Below are positions 36,590-45,201 of a stretch of 64,000 nucleotides of DNA, in pieces. The stretch comes from Candidatus Heimdallarchaeota archaeon. GTDB taxonomy: Archaea; Asgardarchaeota; Heimdallarchaeia; Heimdallarchaeales; Kariarchaeaceae. Both the position numbers and the translations under genes were made by a program. The stretch spans positions 372,001-436,000 of the forward strand of contig JADCLS010000002.1 in assembly GCA_026702845.1 (NCBI GenBank). Direction: 5' to 3'. How positions within the stretch are numbered: position 1 is the stretch's first letter; each line of letters opens with the position of its first letter. Below the pieces are notes generated by a model that was not told the DNA's origin, ran no database searches, and saw only the letters and a list, made by a program, of their open reading frames with translations.

Positions 36590-37270
36590 ATGAGTACATG
36601 CCCCCTAGTTGAACTACTCATAACGTATAGATATGGTATTCCTGTTTACTCTTGGGTAAACAAAGAAAAGCAGGATTTGGCCTCAGCAATTGGAGAATCT
36701 ATTGAGAGCACCAATCTTATTTCTGGATTACTCTCAGCTATACTCTCATTCTCAGAAAGTATGACCAGTGACAATACAGTCAAGCAGATAAAGATGGATC
36801 GTATAACATATCAGTACTCTGTTGCTGATACACTCATCTTCTTCATCGGATATGATGCCAAGGCATCTGCAGAGTATGAACGTATCATTGATGAGTACTT
36901 GTTTGAAGTAATCGATCATTTTCAGAAATTATATGAATATCAAATTGGTGATGATGTAAGATTGGCAAGCCAAGACTTTACTGAGTTTGCTAAGTTCTTA
37001 GACTTCAACATCGAATCTCAGAGATGGAAGATAGAGAGGACAGAAGATCAGATCCTTACAGAAATTAAGGAATTATTGATGGATATACTTGGCCCCATGA
37101 GTGCGGATATATTCTCAGCTAATCTTAGAGAGCTAAAATATCTGGCAAAAGGAGGAAAGGTAGATCTAGATCAACTCTCATCTAATTTGGTATATGAGAT
37201 ATCATTACTTATGGATCCTACACAGGCAAATCAGATAGGAGAAGAAATTACCAATATAATTATGGCTTGA
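36590..37270 (+). CDS. Longin/roadblock-like protein heading the hydrogenase operon
   Basis: 226 residues from ATG 36590 (MSTCPLVELLITYRYGIPVYSW); a TTG at 36575 adds five residues. Residues 5-110 fit strand-strand-helix-strands: LVELLITYRYGIPVYSW, GLLSAILSFSESMTS, IKMDRITYQYSV, TLIFFIGYD, a longin/roadblock-like pattern. The rest is helical. Such domains in archaea bind small GTPases. Nine bases separate its stop from the HdrA-MvhD gene, so it is co-transcribed; a regulatory or assembly role for the hydrogenase is inferred. Confidence 0.6.
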   Translation: MSTCPLVELLITYRYGIPVYSWVNKEKQDLASAIGESIESTNLISGLLSAILSFSESMTSDNTVKQIKMDRITYQYSVADTLIFFIGYDAKASAEYERIIDEYLFEVIDHFQKLYEYQIGDDVRLASQDFTEFAKFLDFNIESQRWKIERTEDQILTEIKELLMDILGPMSADIFSANLRELKYLAKGGKVDLDQLSSNLVYEISLLMDPTQANQIGEEITNIIMA

Positions 37271-37279
37271 GGTGTAAGT

Positions 37280-39655
37280 ATGGAAGACAAAAATGCATTA
37301 TTTATTTGTAAATGTCGAGGAGAGGTAAGTAACTTCATTAACCTTGATAAACTTGAGAAGGAATTTAAGAATCACGAGAATATCGCCTTCACCCATCTGA
37401 GCAATAGCCTCTGTGATGCGGTAGAGAGACAGAATATCCATAATTTACTACGGGATGAGAAACCTGATGGATTAATTCTTGCTGGATGTAGTCCTAGATA
37501 CTATGAACAGTATTTCAGATCTCTGGCAACCAAAGCAGGTATGAATGCGGGAAAGGTCACCTTCGCAAATATCAGGGAACAAGTGGCATGGGTTCATAAG
37601 GAACAACCTGTGGAGCTGATATCGAATAAGGCAAAAACTGCCATAGAAGTAGCAATAGATACTTTGAGAAACACTGAGAATTTTATTGCTACCAAAGTAA
37701 ATATTAGTAAGAGTGTTGTTATAATCGGTGCAGGAATTGGCGGATTACAAACCGCTCTAAGTATAGCTCGAACGATGAATGATGTTACCATTCATTTAAT
37801 TGAAAAGGAGGCATTTATAGGGGGCCCTCAGCTGAAATACAGCAAAGCATTTCCTAGAGATGAATGTAGTGCCTGCGCCATATCTCCTTTGATATCTGAA
37901 CTATCAACGTACGAAAATGTGATCATTCATGATAAAACAGAGGTTGAGACCTGTGTAGGTAGGGTGGGGGATTATCGTGTTGGTATAGTGAAAAAACCTA
38001 GATATGTTACCGACGACTGTATCGCTTGTGGTAAATGCGAGGAAGTATGCCCGAAAGTTATTATTCAGGACCTTGTAGAGGTACATAAAGCAGTTTATCT
38101 ACCCTTTAAGGGATCAATTCCAATTAAATATAATATTGATGAGGCAAATTGGGGATATTGTATCAGTGAGTGCTCACAGCCTTGTTTGAAAGCTTGTCCA
38201 GTAGACGCCATCAATCTCGAAATGATGAGAGAAGAAACAGTGATTAATGCAGGCATAGTTGTCATCGCCACGGGTGCAGATGTGGGATATCCCAGTAGAG
38301 AGGATAATCCCTACGGTTATGGTGAGATAGATGATGTATTGACTCTTCATCAATATGAAAAACTTCTTGCAACTAACTCCAGATGGAAAGGGGAGGTAAA
38401 ATTGATGTCTGATGAGACGAAAGCACCAAAATCTATTGCATTTATCCTGTGTGTGGATAGGGGTACTCTGGGGTATTGTTCAAAATACTGTTGTCTATCC
38501 ACTGCTGCAGCGATCAGACAGACGATTGAGAAATTACCAAATGTCAAAATATATGTGTTCTATCAGGATCAGTTTGCAGATAGTAAATATGGGGATGATT
38601 ATATCAAAAGCACAAAGAAGTTCACCAATGTGCAGTGGATACGATCAATACCAAGGCAGATTAATAATGATGAAAGGATTACTGTTTCTGTACCTGTCTC
38701 GGGTGGACAGCTAGAAGTGGACATTGATCTGCTCATTCTAGCCACCGGACTGAAACCACCAAAGAAAACACCATTCTTGAGGCATATATTTGGACTCGAT
38801 GCATCCAGAGAAGGCTTTTTCAGTGAGTTCGATCTCCTCTTCTCACCAGTAAGTACTTTGGATGTAGGTAAGTTTGTTATTGGTACTTCAAGTGGGCCAA
38901 AAACAATTCCTGAAACCACCATCTCTGCATATGCAGCAGCAGCTCAGATTAATAACTTACTTAATCGTGAGGTGTTAGAACTTCCTATATCCATTACTGA
39001 GGTGAATAAGGACCTATGTTCTGGATGTGGGACTTGCATTAAAACCTGTCCTTATCATGCCAATTCCATAAACCTTGATGAGAATGTTGCTGTAGTGGAT
39101 ATAAGCCGTTGCAGAGGTTGCGGAAATTGCGTCACATCATGTCCAGCAAAGGCCCGTGATCTCATAGAATTCTCAGATAAGGCAATTCTTGGAGCGATAG
39201 ATCTTCTTGGAGATCAGATGATACGCAGTGGAGAGGTATCAATGTTGGGATTCCTTTGTAATGGATGTGGATACTCAACTGCGGATAATGTTGGATTATC
39301 CGGTGCTGGTTTGAGGTATTCTCCAAATTTCTCAGTGATTCGGGTACCCTGCAGTGGTCGAGTTGATGCTCGTCACATGCTGCACGCATTAACTAAGTTT
39401 GACGGTGTACTCATAGGTGCTTGTAAGATTCATAGTTGTCAGTACTCAGTAGGCAATTTTGATGCACAGAAGCGTGTTTTCCTACTAAAAGGAACACTAC
39501 AAGCAGCAAACATTAATCCTGTTAGGTTGATGATAGAATATTTCTCTCCCACTGAGGTTGAGAAGTTTACGGAAACAGTAAATACTTTCGAGAAGAATTT
39601 AATCGAGGGAAAATATGGCAAAAAAATAATTGTTGGAGGAATGTCACATGACTAA
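37280..39655 (+). CDS. hdrA-mvhD: HdrA-MvhD fusion: heterodisulfide reductase subunit A joined to hydrogenase iron-sulfur subunit
   Basis: 791 residues. The HdrA part has an FAD Rossmann motif VVIIGAGIGGLQTAL near 145-159, a DECSACAISP site near 195, a 4Fe-4S motif CIACGKCEEVCPK near 247-259, CSQPCLKACP near 297, and a C-terminal ferredoxin pair (CSGCGTCIKTCP, CRGCGNCVTSCP near 581 and 613). From about 650 the chain is MvhD-like (GFLCNGCGYS, CSGRVDARHMLHAL, GACKIHSCQYSVGN). HdrA bifurcates electrons and MvhD passes them from the hydrogenase. The fusion explains the operon order. Start ATG 37280 lacks the usual separate partner HdrB/C. Confidence 0.9.
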   Translation: MEDKNALFICKCRGEVSNFINLDKLEKEFKNHENIAFTHLSNSLCDAVERQNIHNLLRDEKPDGLILAGCSPRYYEQYFRSLATKAGMNAGKVTFANIREQVAWVHKEQPVELISNKAKTAIEVAIDTLRNTENFIATKVNISKSVVIIGAGIGGLQTALSIARTMNDVTIHLIEKEAFIGGPQLKYSKAFPRDECSACAISPLISELSTYENVIIHDKTEVETCVGRVGDYRVGIVKKPRYVTDDCIACGKCEEVCPKVIIQDLVEVHKAVYLPFKGSIPIKYNIDEANWGYCISECSQPCLKACPVDAINLEMMREETVINAGIVVIATGADVGYPSREDNPYGYGEIDDVLTLHQYEKLLATNSRWKGEVKLMSDETKAPKSIAFILCVDRGTLGYCSKYCCLSTAAAIRQTIEKLPNVKIYVFYQDQFADSKYGDDYIKSTKKFTNVQWIRSIPRQINNDERITVSVPVSGGQLEVDIDLLILATGLKPPKKTPFLRHIFGLDASREGFFSEFDLLFSPVSTLDVGKFVIGTSSGPKTIPETTISAYAAAAQINNLLNREVLELPISITEVNKDLCSGCGTCIKTCPYHANSINLDENVAVVDISRCRGCGNCVTSCPAKARDLIEFSDKAILGAIDLLGDQMIRSGEVSMLGFLCNGCGYSTADNVGLSGAGLRYSPNFSVIRVPCSGRVDARHMLHALTKFDGVLIGACKIHSCQYSVGNFDAQKRVFLLKGTLQAANINPVRLMIEYFSPTEVEKFTETVNTFEKNLIEGKYGKKIIVGGMSHD

Positions 39656-40544
39656 GATCAAAGCTGCATACGCAATACTTACTAGCTGTACGGGCTGTAA
39701 AATTTCATTTTTGGATGTTCATGAGAAAATACTAGATGTCTTGGATAAAGTAGACTTTGTTTACTCACATATGATAATGGATTATCGTGAAGTACCCGAT
39801 GATATCGATCTTCTCTTTCTAGAAGGTAGTGTATCAACAGATGAGGATTATGAACACGCAATAGCATTGAGAAAGAAGGCCAAGCATGTGGTGGCTGTGG
39901 GTGCATGTGCTTGTTTTGGTGGTATTCCAGGTATGCGTAATTTCTATTCACGCACAGATATTCTGAAAAAGACCTATCCAAGTAAAAATGGTGTTCATAA
40001 AGGACCAAATGAGTTATTACCGAAGGTGCGATCACTTCCAAGTGTGATCGATGTGGATTTTCAGGTACCTGGATGTCCTCCCCTACCAGAGAATTTCATG
40101 GCTGTAGTGGAGAATTACCCCAATTTTGATAAGATCAATCTACCCACAAAAACACTCTGTGCGGAATGTAGTCTCAAAAAGCATAAACTATTATCTCCAA
40201 TCAGAGAATTTACCTCATTAAGTATCAATAATCCCTATGATATTGATGATTATGATCAGGAAACCTGTTTTCTTGAAAGAGGGGTATTATGTATGGGCAT
40301 TGCCACACGTAGTGGTTGTGGGGGCCGATGTGTCGGCATGAATGTCCCATGTCGTGGATGTTTTGGTCCTCCTCCACAAGAAGGGGCAGAGGATCAAGGT
40401 GCAGGAGTAATTTCTGCAATCTCATCGATTTTACCCACAGGTAGATTACTCAGTAAAGAGGATATACTAGGATTGGTTTATCGTTATTCACTTTCTGTAA
40501 TCACAGATCTACAATGGGAGAAACCAGAGGAGGCTGATCATTAA
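39648..40544 (+). CDS. mvhG: [NiFe]-hydrogenase small subunit (MvhG type)
   Basis: 298 residues from ATG 39648 (MTKIKAAYAILTSCTGC). That start follows GGAGGA at 39635-39640 and overlaps the HdrA-MvhD stop by eight bases; the TTG at 39630 is upstream. Cluster ligands are SCTGCKIS (14-17), GACACFGG, VPGCPPLPE, and the C-terminal CRGCFGPP and CGGRC. The subunit carries three Fe-S clusters between the active site and MvhD. No twin-arginine signal is seen, so the enzyme is cytosolic, as for group 3c hydrogenases. Confidence 0.93.
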   Translation: MTKIKAAYAILTSCTGCKISFLDVHEKILDVLDKVDFVYSHMIMDYREVPDDIDLLFLEGSVSTDEDYEHAIALRKKAKHVVAVGACACFGGIPGMRNFYSRTDILKKTYPSKNGVHKGPNELLPKVRSLPSVIDVDFQVPGCPPLPENFMAVVENYPNFDKINLPTKTLCAECSLKKHKLLSPIREFTSLSINNPYDIDDYDQETCFLERGVLCMGIATRSGCGGRCVGMNVPCRGCFGPPPQEGAEDQGAGVISAISSILPTGRLLSKEDILGLVYRYSLSVITDLQWEKPEEADH

Positions 40545-41980
40545 TGAAGAATATAATTAAAATTGAACCAATCTCTCGTCTTGAAGGTAAAGCAAGAATT
40601 ACCTTCGAATTCAATGAGATGAATAAGGAAATAACAAGAGCAGAGTTTAATGTACTTGAATTCCGAGCATTTGAGAAATTCATGGAGGCACGTATGGCAA
40701 GGGAATTACCTCGAATAACTCCTAGAATTTGTGGAATCTGCCCGGTTTCCCATCATCTTGCCTCTGCAAAGGCTACAGATATGCTAGCAAGAACAATTAT
40801 TCCTATAAGAGCTAAACTCCACCGTGAGTTAATGCACATGGCTCAAATGGTTCATTCTCATGTTTTACATATTTATTTTCTTGCCCTCCCTGATTTTGTT
40901 GACGGGTTCAATGCAGAGAGTAATGATTTTCGATTACTACTAGACAAGAATCCTCAACTGGTAAAAGATGTGATAAAAATCCGTGCTTTCGCACAAAAAG
41001 TGATAGAAATAGTAGGGGGGAAAGCCATCCACCCCGTTGCAGCCATACCCGGTGGCATATCAAAGCCAATTAGTGCTGCTAATAAGACCACTATATTATC
41101 TGAGGCCAAAGAGCTTCTCCCACTACTCAAAACAGTGCTTGAAGCTGCATGGGAAATGCTTGATGCAGTTCCTGAGGATTTAAAGCAATATGAAACACTC
41201 GCAACACATAACCTATCCATGATCGGACCAGGTAAAACAATAAGTTTGTATGACGGAGAGATGTTGATTACAGATCCTGATGGAAAGAGAATCGCTGGAT
41301 TTAGAGGAGGGGGATATCAAAAATACATCGAAGAAAGAACTAGTAGCTATTCTTGGACAAAATTCCCCTATCTTAAAGATGAGGAGGATTATGAAAGGTC
41401 AATCCTACAGGTTGGACCTTTGGCGAGACAGAAGGTTTATGATACAATCCCAACAGAACTCGCTGGTGATATGCTTCAGAGATTTAGGAACCAGTTTGGC
41501 AGGTACACACAAGAGAACTTTGCCACACATTATGCAAGAATAATGGAAACATTGTATGCCTTTGAGAGATTGATCGAGATCTTAGAGGATAAAGCTCTTC
41601 TCCAAGATACTCCCTACCGTGTGCAAAATACTATCAAACAGGGGGTTGGTGTGGGAATTATCGAAGCACCCCGAGGAACTGTTATTCACAATTACGAATC
41701 CAATGATGAGGGAAGAATCACCAATACAGATATTATTGTAGCTACAACCTTCAATAATCCAGCTATTAATTTAGCACTCTTTAAAGTAGCTAAGAAAAAT
41801 TTGAAGCAGGATGGAAAAATTGATCAGAAAACACTTCGATATGTTGAATCTAGTGTACGTGTATTTGATCCATGTCTCACTTGTTCATCTCATGCAATCA
41901 ATAATTTTGATATTAGTGTTCAATCAATTGATGGAAGAATACTACAATCTATAAAGGAGCAGTCAACCAATCTCTATTAG
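40544..41980 (+). CDS. mvhA: [NiFe]-hydrogenase large subunit (MvhA type)
   Basis: 478 residues. The nickel ligands are both intact: RICGICPVSHH (Cys63, Cys66) and DPCLTCSSH (Cys444, Cys447) near the end. After the terminal His450 come 28 residues (AINNFDISVQSIDGRILQ...), which a maturation protease would remove once nickel is in place. The ATG overlaps the MvhG stop as TAATG. This is the H2-oxidising catalytic subunit of a cytosolic group 3 enzyme, feeding HdrA-MvhD. Confidence 0.95.
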   Translation: MKNIIKIEPISRLEGKARITFEFNEMNKEITRAEFNVLEFRAFEKFMEARMARELPRITPRICGICPVSHHLASAKATDMLARTIIPIRAKLHRELMHMAQMVHSHVLHIYFLALPDFVDGFNAESNDFRLLLDKNPQLVKDVIKIRAFAQKVIEIVGGKAIHPVAAIPGGISKPISAANKTTILSEAKELLPLLKTVLEAAWEMLDAVPEDLKQYETLATHNLSMIGPGKTISLYDGEMLITDPDGKRIAGFRGGGYQKYIEERTSSYSWTKFPYLKDEEDYERSILQVGPLARQKVYDTIPTELAGDMLQRFRNQFGRYTQENFATHYARIMETLYAFERLIEILEDKALLQDTPYRVQNTIKQGVGVGIIEAPRGTVIHNYESNDEGRITNTDIIVATTFNNPAINLALFKVAKKNLKQDGKIDQKTLRYVESSVRVFDPCLTCSSHAINNFDISVQSIDGRILQSIKEQSTNLY

Positions 41981-42447
41981 TGTTTATCCAAAACCTTCAG
42001 CAATTCTGGACAGATACACTGTTTTGTTTATTTATTGCCAATCCATTTTGCAGTGATGATGCTGTGGGATACCATATCTATAATTCACTAAATAAGAATG
42101 AAGTTCCAGATAGTTTGAGGATTTTTTACAGCTATAATATCTCTGTTGAGGAGATACTCCTAGCACTTGAGAATTATGATGGAAAGAAACAGGTGCTCTT
42201 GGTTGATGCAATTTTTCAAGAAGAACCAAACGAACCAATTTTAGTCAATACAATGGGATATTCCTCAATTTCAACTCATAAAATGGAGTGGCCAATTATT
42301 GAACAATATTGCATGAAACAGGGCATTGCTCTTGCCGCATTATTATTACCAGTAGATAATATTGAGTATACAGGAGAAATTACTCCTCTTTCACACCGAT
42401 TGAATGAATACAAGGATGCATTAGTCAATTTTTTCCTCTCTAAATGA
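41980..42447 (+). CDS. Hydrogenase maturation protease (HycI-like)
   Basis: 155 residues starting at GTG one base inside the MvhA stop (TAGTG). It has the nickel-sensing motif LFIANPFCSDDAVGYH (about 18-33), VLLVDAIFQ (about 72-80) and a later LLPVDNIEYTGEITPLSH. These match HycI/HyaD-type endopeptidases, which cut the tail of the large subunit. Placement directly after MvhA fits its substrate. Its start codon and spacing suggest translational coupling. Confidence 0.82.
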   Translation: MFIQNLQQFWTDTLFCLFIANPFCSDDAVGYHIYNSLNKNEVPDSLRIFYSYNISVEEILLALENYDGKKQVLLVDAIFQEEPNEPILVNTMGYSSISTHKMEWPIIEQYCMKQGIALAALLLPVDNIEYTGEITPLSHRLNEYKDALVNFFLSK

Positions 42448-42657
42448 AAGAGACTCCCAAAGGTCCATACTCTCCTTTGCATCATCTTCATCTACCTTTT
42501 GTACAGCTATACCTGATTGAACTATTACATAGTCTCCTATTTCAAGTCCCTCTAAAAGTGAAATATCTATCTCAATTGGTGAATCACCAATTATAATGGT
42601 CGCTCGAGTTTTAGGATTATTGATTTTGATAATTTTTTTTGGGAGGGCTATACACAT
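42421..42657 (-). CDS. hypC: Hydrogenase maturation chaperone HypC
   Basis: 78 residues beginning MCIALPKKIIKI, with the catalytic N-terminal Cys2 after Met and the OB-like continuation. HypC carries the Fe(CN)2CO ligand between HypD and the large subunit. It is convergent with the protease gene and overlaps it by 27 bases. HypA, B, D, E and F are not in the window, so the full set must be elsewhere. Promoter is on the minus strand downstream. Confidence 0.88.
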   Translation of the reverse strand: MCIALPKKIIKINNPKTRATIIIGDSPIEIDISLLEGLEIGDYVIVQSGIAVQKVDEDDAKESMDLWESLSFREEKID

Positions 42658-42721
42658 AGCTGTAAAATCTAATTAATGAGTAAAAGGATTTCGTGTAGAA
42701 AATAATTAATCGATGTATAAT

Positions 42722-43405
42722 CTATTCTTCTTCATAATCCTCAAAAATATCTTCTTCTTCTTCCTTGAGTAGTTTTTCCTGCTCAATCTCTTCACTGTCT
42801 TTCCAAATCTGTTTTTCAGCTTTTTGCTCTTCTTTCTTCTTCTCCTCCAATTTTTTAAGTACACTCTCTATTGGAGATCCTGCAATAATTTTACTTACTG
42901 CATCGTGAGCTAAGGTTATCTTATCATACATTCCAATCAAACTTACAGTTGATCCAGAAATAACTAGGTGTGTTGAGGTTAATTCTTCTATCATCTTTCT
43001 AGTTTTCCCACCTGTGCCGATTATTCTAGATTTTACTCTACGTATCTGTTGACCACTTTTACCAATATTCTGTTTCAATCTGATGATATCAAGGTAATAA
43101 TCATCCTCGATTAATTTCAATGCGGTTTTGTAATAAAATCCACGGCCAATGGCTTTTACTATCTCTGATGCTTTTATCAGCATCACAGGATCTTTCAAAT
43201 CAGAATCAGGTCGTATTTCAACCTCACCCGTATCAGAATCAATAATGATTTTTGACGAGGTTGCCTTCTCAATTTCTTCTCTGTTTGCTCCTTTTTTACC
43301 TATTACTGCACCTATTCGTTTCATGGGGATTCTGATAAATTGGGATGATTCGTATGATAAAGGGGATTCATCTGGATTAGGGGATTGATCGGAGTTCATA
43401 TTCAT
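42722..43405 (-). CDS. KH-domain ribosome biogenesis protein (Dim2/Pno1/Krr1-like)
   Basis: 227 residues with two KH domains. The first has IPMKRIGAVIGKKGANREEIEKATSSKI (about 24-50) and the second RRVKSRIIGTGGKTRKMIEELT (about 121-142), each with a GxxG loop (GKKG, GTGG). The C-terminal 50 residues are acidic and disordered. The pattern matches archaeal Dim2/Pno1, which binds near the 3' end of 16S rRNA and Nob1. The neighbouring gene encodes RIO1. Confidence 0.9.
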   Translation of the reverse strand: MNMNSDQSPNPDESPLSYESSQFIRIPMKRIGAVIGKKGANREEIEKATSSKIIIDSDTGEVEIRPDSDLKDPVMLIKASEIVKAIGRGFYYKTALKLIEDDYYLDIIRLKQNIGKSGQQIRRVKSRIIGTGGKTRKMIEELTSTHLVISGSTVSLIGMYDKITLAHDAVSKIIAGSPIESVLKKLEEKKKEEQKAEKQIWKDSEEIEQEKLLKEEEEDIFEDYEEE

Positions 43406-43530
43406 GTTTTATTGTCTCCATAGACAGTATATATCCACCACTAAATAAAGTCCTTGATATATTAGGAAGATATCATTCATTTTTCTCACCAGTAGTATGA
43501 TACTACTTATTATTACTTAATTCACTATTG

Positions 43531-44361
43531 CTAATCCAAAAATTTGCTAAGTAGTATGATATCTACTTCTTTTCCAGTGATCCAAGTGAACAATTTCTCA
43601 AGTTCAATTATTTTTGCCCCTATTGAGACAAAATAGGTATTCAGATTGTTAAGATCTCTTAGAAGGAACTCATCAGCCTGTGGATGATCCTCTAAAACAG
43701 CTTGAGAAACATCAATGATAAAGAATTCATCTGTTTTAGTATTGTAGAGAATATTGTAGGCAGATAAATCTGCATGAACGAGCTTTGCCTCTCTGTATGT
43801 TGTTTTAACACTCTCCATTACTCGTTTGTATAATTTCCCAGGTTTATCTGGAACACAATCCTTCAGAAGAGGGAGGACTGCATCACCATCTCCAAGAAAT
43901 TCCATCAAAAGGATATTACGTTCCACATAATAGGGTTGAGGTACTGGTATACCTTTCGTTTTCATTCTTTGTAAATTTTTGAATTCTTTCCGAGCCCAGA
44001 CTTCTATGAAAGAAGATCTTCTACTTGAAACACGTTTGAATCGAAAATCACCTTCCACATACCCCCTCATTTTTCTAAATGAGGGAGCATCAATACGAAA
44101 AATTTTGATGGCAATTGCTTTATTTTCTTTAGTTGTTGCATAGTAAACATTGGCTTCCTTTCCGGTGCTAATAGCCCCTGTGATGGATTCGATTCGCTGT
44201 TTATTTATCATAGAGTAGAGAATCAAACGAGTTTTCTCGTCAAAAACTGTTTCGACTAACTTTAGCTCATTATCATCTCGATCTTTTTGTCTATGAGAAT
44301 CCACTTGTCTTTCGAAATCATCAACTTTTTTATCTATGTATGAATGCTCATCTTCAGACAT
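43531..44361 (-). CDS. rio1: RIO1-type protein kinase
   Basis: 276 residues. The kinase core has SGKEANVYYATTKENKAIAIKIFR (about 62-90), with the P-loop and the catalytic Lys, the catalytic loop LVHADLSAYNIL (about 193-206), and IIDVSQAV for the metal Asp (about 218). RIO1 acts late in small-subunit maturation, often with Dim2. Its 5' end overlaps the longer open frame of aIF2-beta on the other strand, so the true starts should be separated; ATG 44361 for RIO1 and ATG 44454 for aIF2-beta leave a gap. Confidence 0.93.
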   Translation of the reverse strand: MSEDEHSYIDKKVDDFERQVDSHRQKDRDDNELKLVETVFDEKTRLILYSMINKQRIESITGAISTGKEANVYYATTKENKAIAIKIFRIDAPSFRKMRGYVEGDFRFKRVSSRRSSFIEVWARKEFKNLQRMKTKGIPVPQPYYVERNILLMEFLGDGDAVLPLLKDCVPDKPGKLYKRVMESVKTTYREAKLVHADLSAYNILYNTKTDEFFIIDVSQAVLEDHPQADEFLLRDLNNLNTYFVSIGAKIIELEKLFTWITGKEVDIILLSKFLD

Positions 44362-44453
44362 CTTGTATCAACATAGGGTTCAAGATTATATATCCTTGTC
44401 TTTGTATTGGATTGCATCATATATTTAAAAAAGGATTAATTAGCAATTATCCT

Positions 44454-44891
44454 ATGTGGAAAGAATACTCGAAAAATCCAGACAAAGTATATCAAGAAAT
44501 TTTAGAAAGGGCTAAAGCAAAGCTCCCCGAACATAAAATTGATGATAACAGGTTCATTATTCCAAAAATTGATTCTCAAATCCAAGGAAATCGAACTTTT
44601 TTAAGAAATTTCAAGGAGATTCTTAATCTAATTAATCGACCGGAATCTCATTTTCTAAAATTCATTTCTCAGGAACTCGGTACAGCAGGAAATGTACAAG
44701 TAACTCAGGCCATCTTTCAAGGAAAGCATAGCAATTCTCAATTGAACAAATTATTGGATAGATATGTCAAGGATTTTCTACTATGCCCAGAATGCAATAA
44801 ACCAGACACCAAATTTGTTCAGCATGGTCGAGTTCAGATGATGAAATGTGATGCTTGTGGTGCCTCCTCCTCTATTCGATCAGTAGGTTAG
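44454..44891 (+). CDS. eif2b: Translation initiation factor aIF2 subunit beta
   Basis: 145 residues from ATG 44454 (MWKEYSKNPDKVYQEI); an upstream in-frame ATG at 44340 would run into RIO1. The central domain shows NRFIIPKIDSQIQGNRTFLRNFKEI and VTQAIFQGKHSNSQLNKLLDRYVKDFLLCPEC. The C-terminal zinc ribbon is CPEC-x21-CDAC. It is part of the ternary complex with aIF2-gamma and Met-tRNA. aIF2-beta, DUF424 and NMD3 form one unit with gaps of a few bases. Confidence 0.94.
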   Translation: MWKEYSKNPDKVYQEILERAKAKLPEHKIDDNRFIIPKIDSQIQGNRTFLRNFKEILNLINRPESHFLKFISQELGTAGNVQVTQAIFQGKHSNSQLNKLLDRYVKDFLLCPECNKPDTKFVQHGRVQMMKCDACGASSSIRSVG

Positions 44892-44895
44892 AACA

Positions 44896-45201
44896 ATGTC
44901 ATATTTTTTGAAAAGTTACAAGAATGCTCATGAATTACTTGTTGCTGTTTGTGATAAGGACATTCTTGGTAGAACCTTTGATCATAACGGATTGAAATTA
45001 AATATCTCTGACAAATTCTATGGAAATGATGAGTACTCTGAGGATGAAGTACTTCAAGAGCTAAAACGATGTACATCGGCCAATGTTTTTGGACGCAATA
45101 TATGCACGTTATTAATTGAGAATGGTATGATCCATCCTAATACTATTTTGTGGCTTAAGGATGGTGACAAAGAAATTGGCCATGCAATACTCATAAAGTA
45201 G
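44896..45201 (+). CDS. DUF424 family protein
   Basis: 101 residues. The family pattern is present: ELLVAVCDKDILGRTFDHNG (about 14-33), ISDKFYGND near 36-44 and TSANVFGRNICTLLIENGMIHPNTILWL near 58-84. DUF424 is an archaeal family of unknown role, regularly next to aIF2-beta and NMD3, which suggests a part in translation. It starts 4 bases after the aIF2-beta stop and its own stop touches the NMD3 GTG. Confidence 0.85.
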   Translation: MSYFLKSYKNAHELLVAVCDKDILGRTFDHNGLKLNISDKFYGNDEYSEDEVLQELKRCTSANVFGRNICTLLIENGMIHPNTILWLKDGDKEIGHAILIK

